A DNA stretch of 64,000 bases from Yoonia maritima. Lineage in GTDB: Bacteria; Pseudomonadota; Alphaproteobacteria; Rhodobacterales; Rhodobacteraceae. This document shows positions 62,440 to 64,000 of this stretch, in pieces. The position numbers and the translations under genes were made by a program. How positions within the stretch are numbered: position 1 is the first letter of the stretch; each line of letters begins with the position of its first letter. Below the pieces are notes generated by a model, which worked only from the letters and a program-made list of their open reading frames with translations, was not told the DNA's origin and ran no database searches. Where the stretch lies: NCBI RefSeq assembly GCF_003003285.1, contig NZ_PVTP01000004.1, positions 124,001 to 188,000 on the forward strand, written 5' to 3'.

Positions 62440-63758
62440 TGACCAGATACCTCCATTGGATCGGGGTTAAGTAATGCGATGTCGCCACCTATAGCTTGCA
62501 TAAGCAGGGTATCATGTGACTCTTGACGCGCTTCGTCACTGACTACGACAAAGTCGCTTGGCGTGTGATAGATGGCTTGGCCCGTGAACGGGGTGAACTG
62601 AATGGGAGAACTAGCCACCGGTCCGGCGATCACATGAGCTGCTTTGGACGCGGTCGTCAAGTTTGTGCTTGCATCGGCCCCGAATGTAGATGTGAACCAA
62701 GCGTTGTAAGCGCGGTAACCGGTATTGTAGGAATACATTTGGTTTTCATAAAGGTCGTTGTCTTTTTGGGCCTTCTGATATCCAAGCCAATGTTCTTGAG
62801 GTTGGCGCCACGGAGCAACCATACAAGGACGAACTTCATCATTGGATCCAAATTCGTTGTTTTGCACAAAGTCGCTTACCCTTATCGCTTCGAAGCTTGG
62901 GTTTCCAGGCGGTGACACCAACGCCGAATTGTTCCCTATCATCGCGATATGAGCGATTTCAGCACCTTCGGAAAGATGTACATTCCAAATGATATCGCTA
63001 GAGCTGGATTGTAGTATCAGGTAAACAGGGGCGGTGTCGTCTGTCACAAAGACATCAACCGGTTTCATGCGTCCACTGGCCATTTTGCCAACCTTGTAGT
63101 GGCCGGACACTTGGGTCAACAAACCCTCGATATGATCCGAAAGTGCGCTGGCAATTTGCTCTTTGCTGAACATATGAACAGAAGTCTCAGCTGTGCTGCT
63201 ACCTATCCGAACGTTTTGGATGACTTCGGAGGATTGAGGCCGGCGAAATGTGCATTCGGTGTTGGTATCAAAAGGAATTAGATCGCCAGGAATGGTGTCT
63301 CGTGTTGTTTCTATAAATCCGATTGCGATTTGGTCGACCGTTACCTCAGACTGATCGGGCGTAGCTACTGCTGGAGAACGCAGTGTCCATCCCGAATCTG
63401 TTAACTCTCGCATAGGTGGCGGGGCGTCTGTACGACGAGAGGCACGTCCCGTTGTCATGTCGACCATCCCCGTTGAGCCGCTAAAATATGTTTTTGTTGC
63501 TTCCACTAAGTGCGCAAGCGAAACAGTTTCGCCTGGTTGGATTTGCTTATACCCATAGAACAGACCACCGCCGCACACTGCGATAATCGTTGACCAAATA
63601 AAGAAGTTTCGCAGCGCGTAACTTTGTGGCTGATCTTCGCCATAACGTGGCTTGGGTGGCGTTTTGGGGGGCGGGTCTGAAAGCCTTGCATTGTTACGTT
63701 CTTCGATCCGACTTAGACGTTCGGCGAACACATCTTTTTGTTTTTGATCGTTATTCAT
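62436..63758 (-). CDS. Unknown single-pass membrane protein B
   Basis: 440 residues. A charged, Pro-rich cytoplasmic segment (1-50, with DVFAERLSRIEERNNA suggesting a coiled coil) is followed by one membrane helix (FFIWSTIIAVCGGGLFYGY) and a large domain outside. Within it YLILQSSSSDIIWNVHLSEG and the AYNAWFTSTFGAD region have no family I know. Coupled to protein A by an ATGA overlap; both are probably made together. Function unknown. Confidence 0.62.
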   Translation of the reverse strand: MNNDQKQKDVFAERLSRIEERNNARLSDPPPKTPPKPRYGEDQPQSYALRNFFIWSTIIAVCGGGLFYGYKQIQPGETVSLAHLVEATKTYFSGSTGMVDMTTGRASRRTDAPPPMRELTDSGWTLRSPAVATPDQSEVTVDQIAIGFIETTRDTIPGDLIPFDTNTECTFRRPQSSEVIQNVRIGSSTAETSVHMFSKEQIASALSDHIEGLLTQVSGHYKVGKMASGRMKPVDVFVTDDTAPVYLILQSSSSDIIWNVHLSEGAEIAHIAMIGNNSALVSPPGNPSFEAIRVSDFVQNNEFGSNDEVRPCMVAPWRQPQEHWLGYQKAQKDNDLYENQMYSYNTGYRAYNAWFTSTFGADASTNLTTASKAAHVIAGPVASSPIQFTPFTGQAIYHTPSDFVVVSDEARQESHDTLLMQAIGGDIALLNPDPMEVSGQ

Positions 63759-64000
63759 CCCGCATCGCCTTTAGACGCGCATAAAATCGCACTTATAAAA
63801 CATAGATTACTACCGACATCGTACAGCGCTGTGCTGCGATCCAGTGAATTTTTATGACTTTTGGCAAACGCGCGCATAGTTGACAACCATAAACTCACAT
63901 CATGCATTGCGCCGTCGCCCGAAGCGTGCGGATTGCATCACTTTAGGCGAAGGAGCTGGTAAAGCCTGTGCAGGCATATTTTAAAGAACGACGCAGTTAA
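63759..64000 (-). other. Right-hand window end, promoter region of the membrane-protein pair
   Basis: 242 bases with no supported gene. Should contain the leftward promoter of the gene ending at 62436. The sequence to the right is cut off by the window. Confidence 0.4.

Noticed and set aside
1-64000. tRNA, rRNA and CRISPR arrays
   Set aside because: No T-loop plus acceptor pairing, rRNA segments or regularly spaced direct repeats were recognised by eye on either strand.

Overview
The window reads as chromosomal DNA of a marine alphaproteobacterium of the order Rhodobacterales (Roseobacter group). The pointers are an Irr-type Fur regulator divergent from fabA, a SAM/SAH-type riboswitch in front of metK (a class known from this order), homologues of the Rhodobacter capsulatus gene-transfer-agent (GTA) head-spike genes, a short NDUFS4-like complex I subunit gene, and the order miaB-phoH-ybeY-corC-lnt. 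Base composition is in the mid-50s % G+C, with several visibly A+T-richer patches that carry orphan genes.

Layout. 1-2066: end of a copper-exporting ATPase gene with its CueR regulator, a membrane-anchored NYN ribonuclease and a flavin-binding-fold protein. 2111-3029: a hairpin-rich element and an A+T-rich, nuclease-like frame with no usable start codon, against the 3' end of uvrB (3026-5236). 5370-5681: complex I subunit. 5965-11149: a glycerol-3-phosphate-type ABC importer (ugpBAEC) whose last gene is an endonuclease/exonuclease/phosphatase-fold enzyme instead of ugpQ. 11352-22331: a polysaccharide locus (initiating sugar transferase, pseudo-tyrosine-kinase chain-length protein, flippase, polymerase, two acetyltransferases, three glycosyltransferases) that also contains two GTA head-spike genes. 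Both of its start regions carry a TTAA-N7-TTAA box of the CtrA type. 22322-23901: cdsA and plsC. 23985-25704: a small membrane protein, PspA and a TetR regulator, with three identical-architecture palindromes in front of pspA and tetR. 25746-32144: a chain of seven leftward genes, most overlapping (dehalogenase, three alpha/beta hydrolases, dehydratase, nuclease-fold protein, MFS pump). 32269-37381: an FKBP isomerase, then fabI-fabB, an inserted FRG-domain gene, fabA and irr. 37478-39663: an unknown membrane protein, a decayed REP-type transposase between two REP palindromes, and a glycosyltransferase-like gene.

39723-45069 is the miaB-phoH-ybeY-corC-lnt run, joining tRNA modification, RNA processing and lipoprotein maturation. 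45108-49225 holds metK with its riboswitch, trmB, aroA and cmk. The usual cmk-rpsA neighbourhood is then split by about 1.6 kb that holds an exported orphan protein and a tandem array of hairpins. 50860-54234 is rpsA, dapE and an acetyltransferase. 54326-64000 holds a membrane/SRPBCC fusion, RNase R, a DUF1801 protein, a lytic transglycosylase, a secreted protein, RppH, an L,D-transpeptidase-fold protein and a two-gene module of unknown membrane-anchored proteins.

The strongest system-level signal is the polysaccharide plus GTA-spike locus with paired CtrA-type boxes. This would tie production of the gene-transfer particle's adhesion spike to synthesis of a surface glycan under one cell-cycle/GTA regulator. 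Second is an apparent TetR-controlled PspA envelope-stress unit. Third is the repeated pattern of A+T-rich orphan genes set into conserved housekeeping gene pairs (next to uvrB, between fabA and fabB, between cmk and rpsA). No tRNA, rRNA, CRISPR array or intact insertion sequence was recognised.
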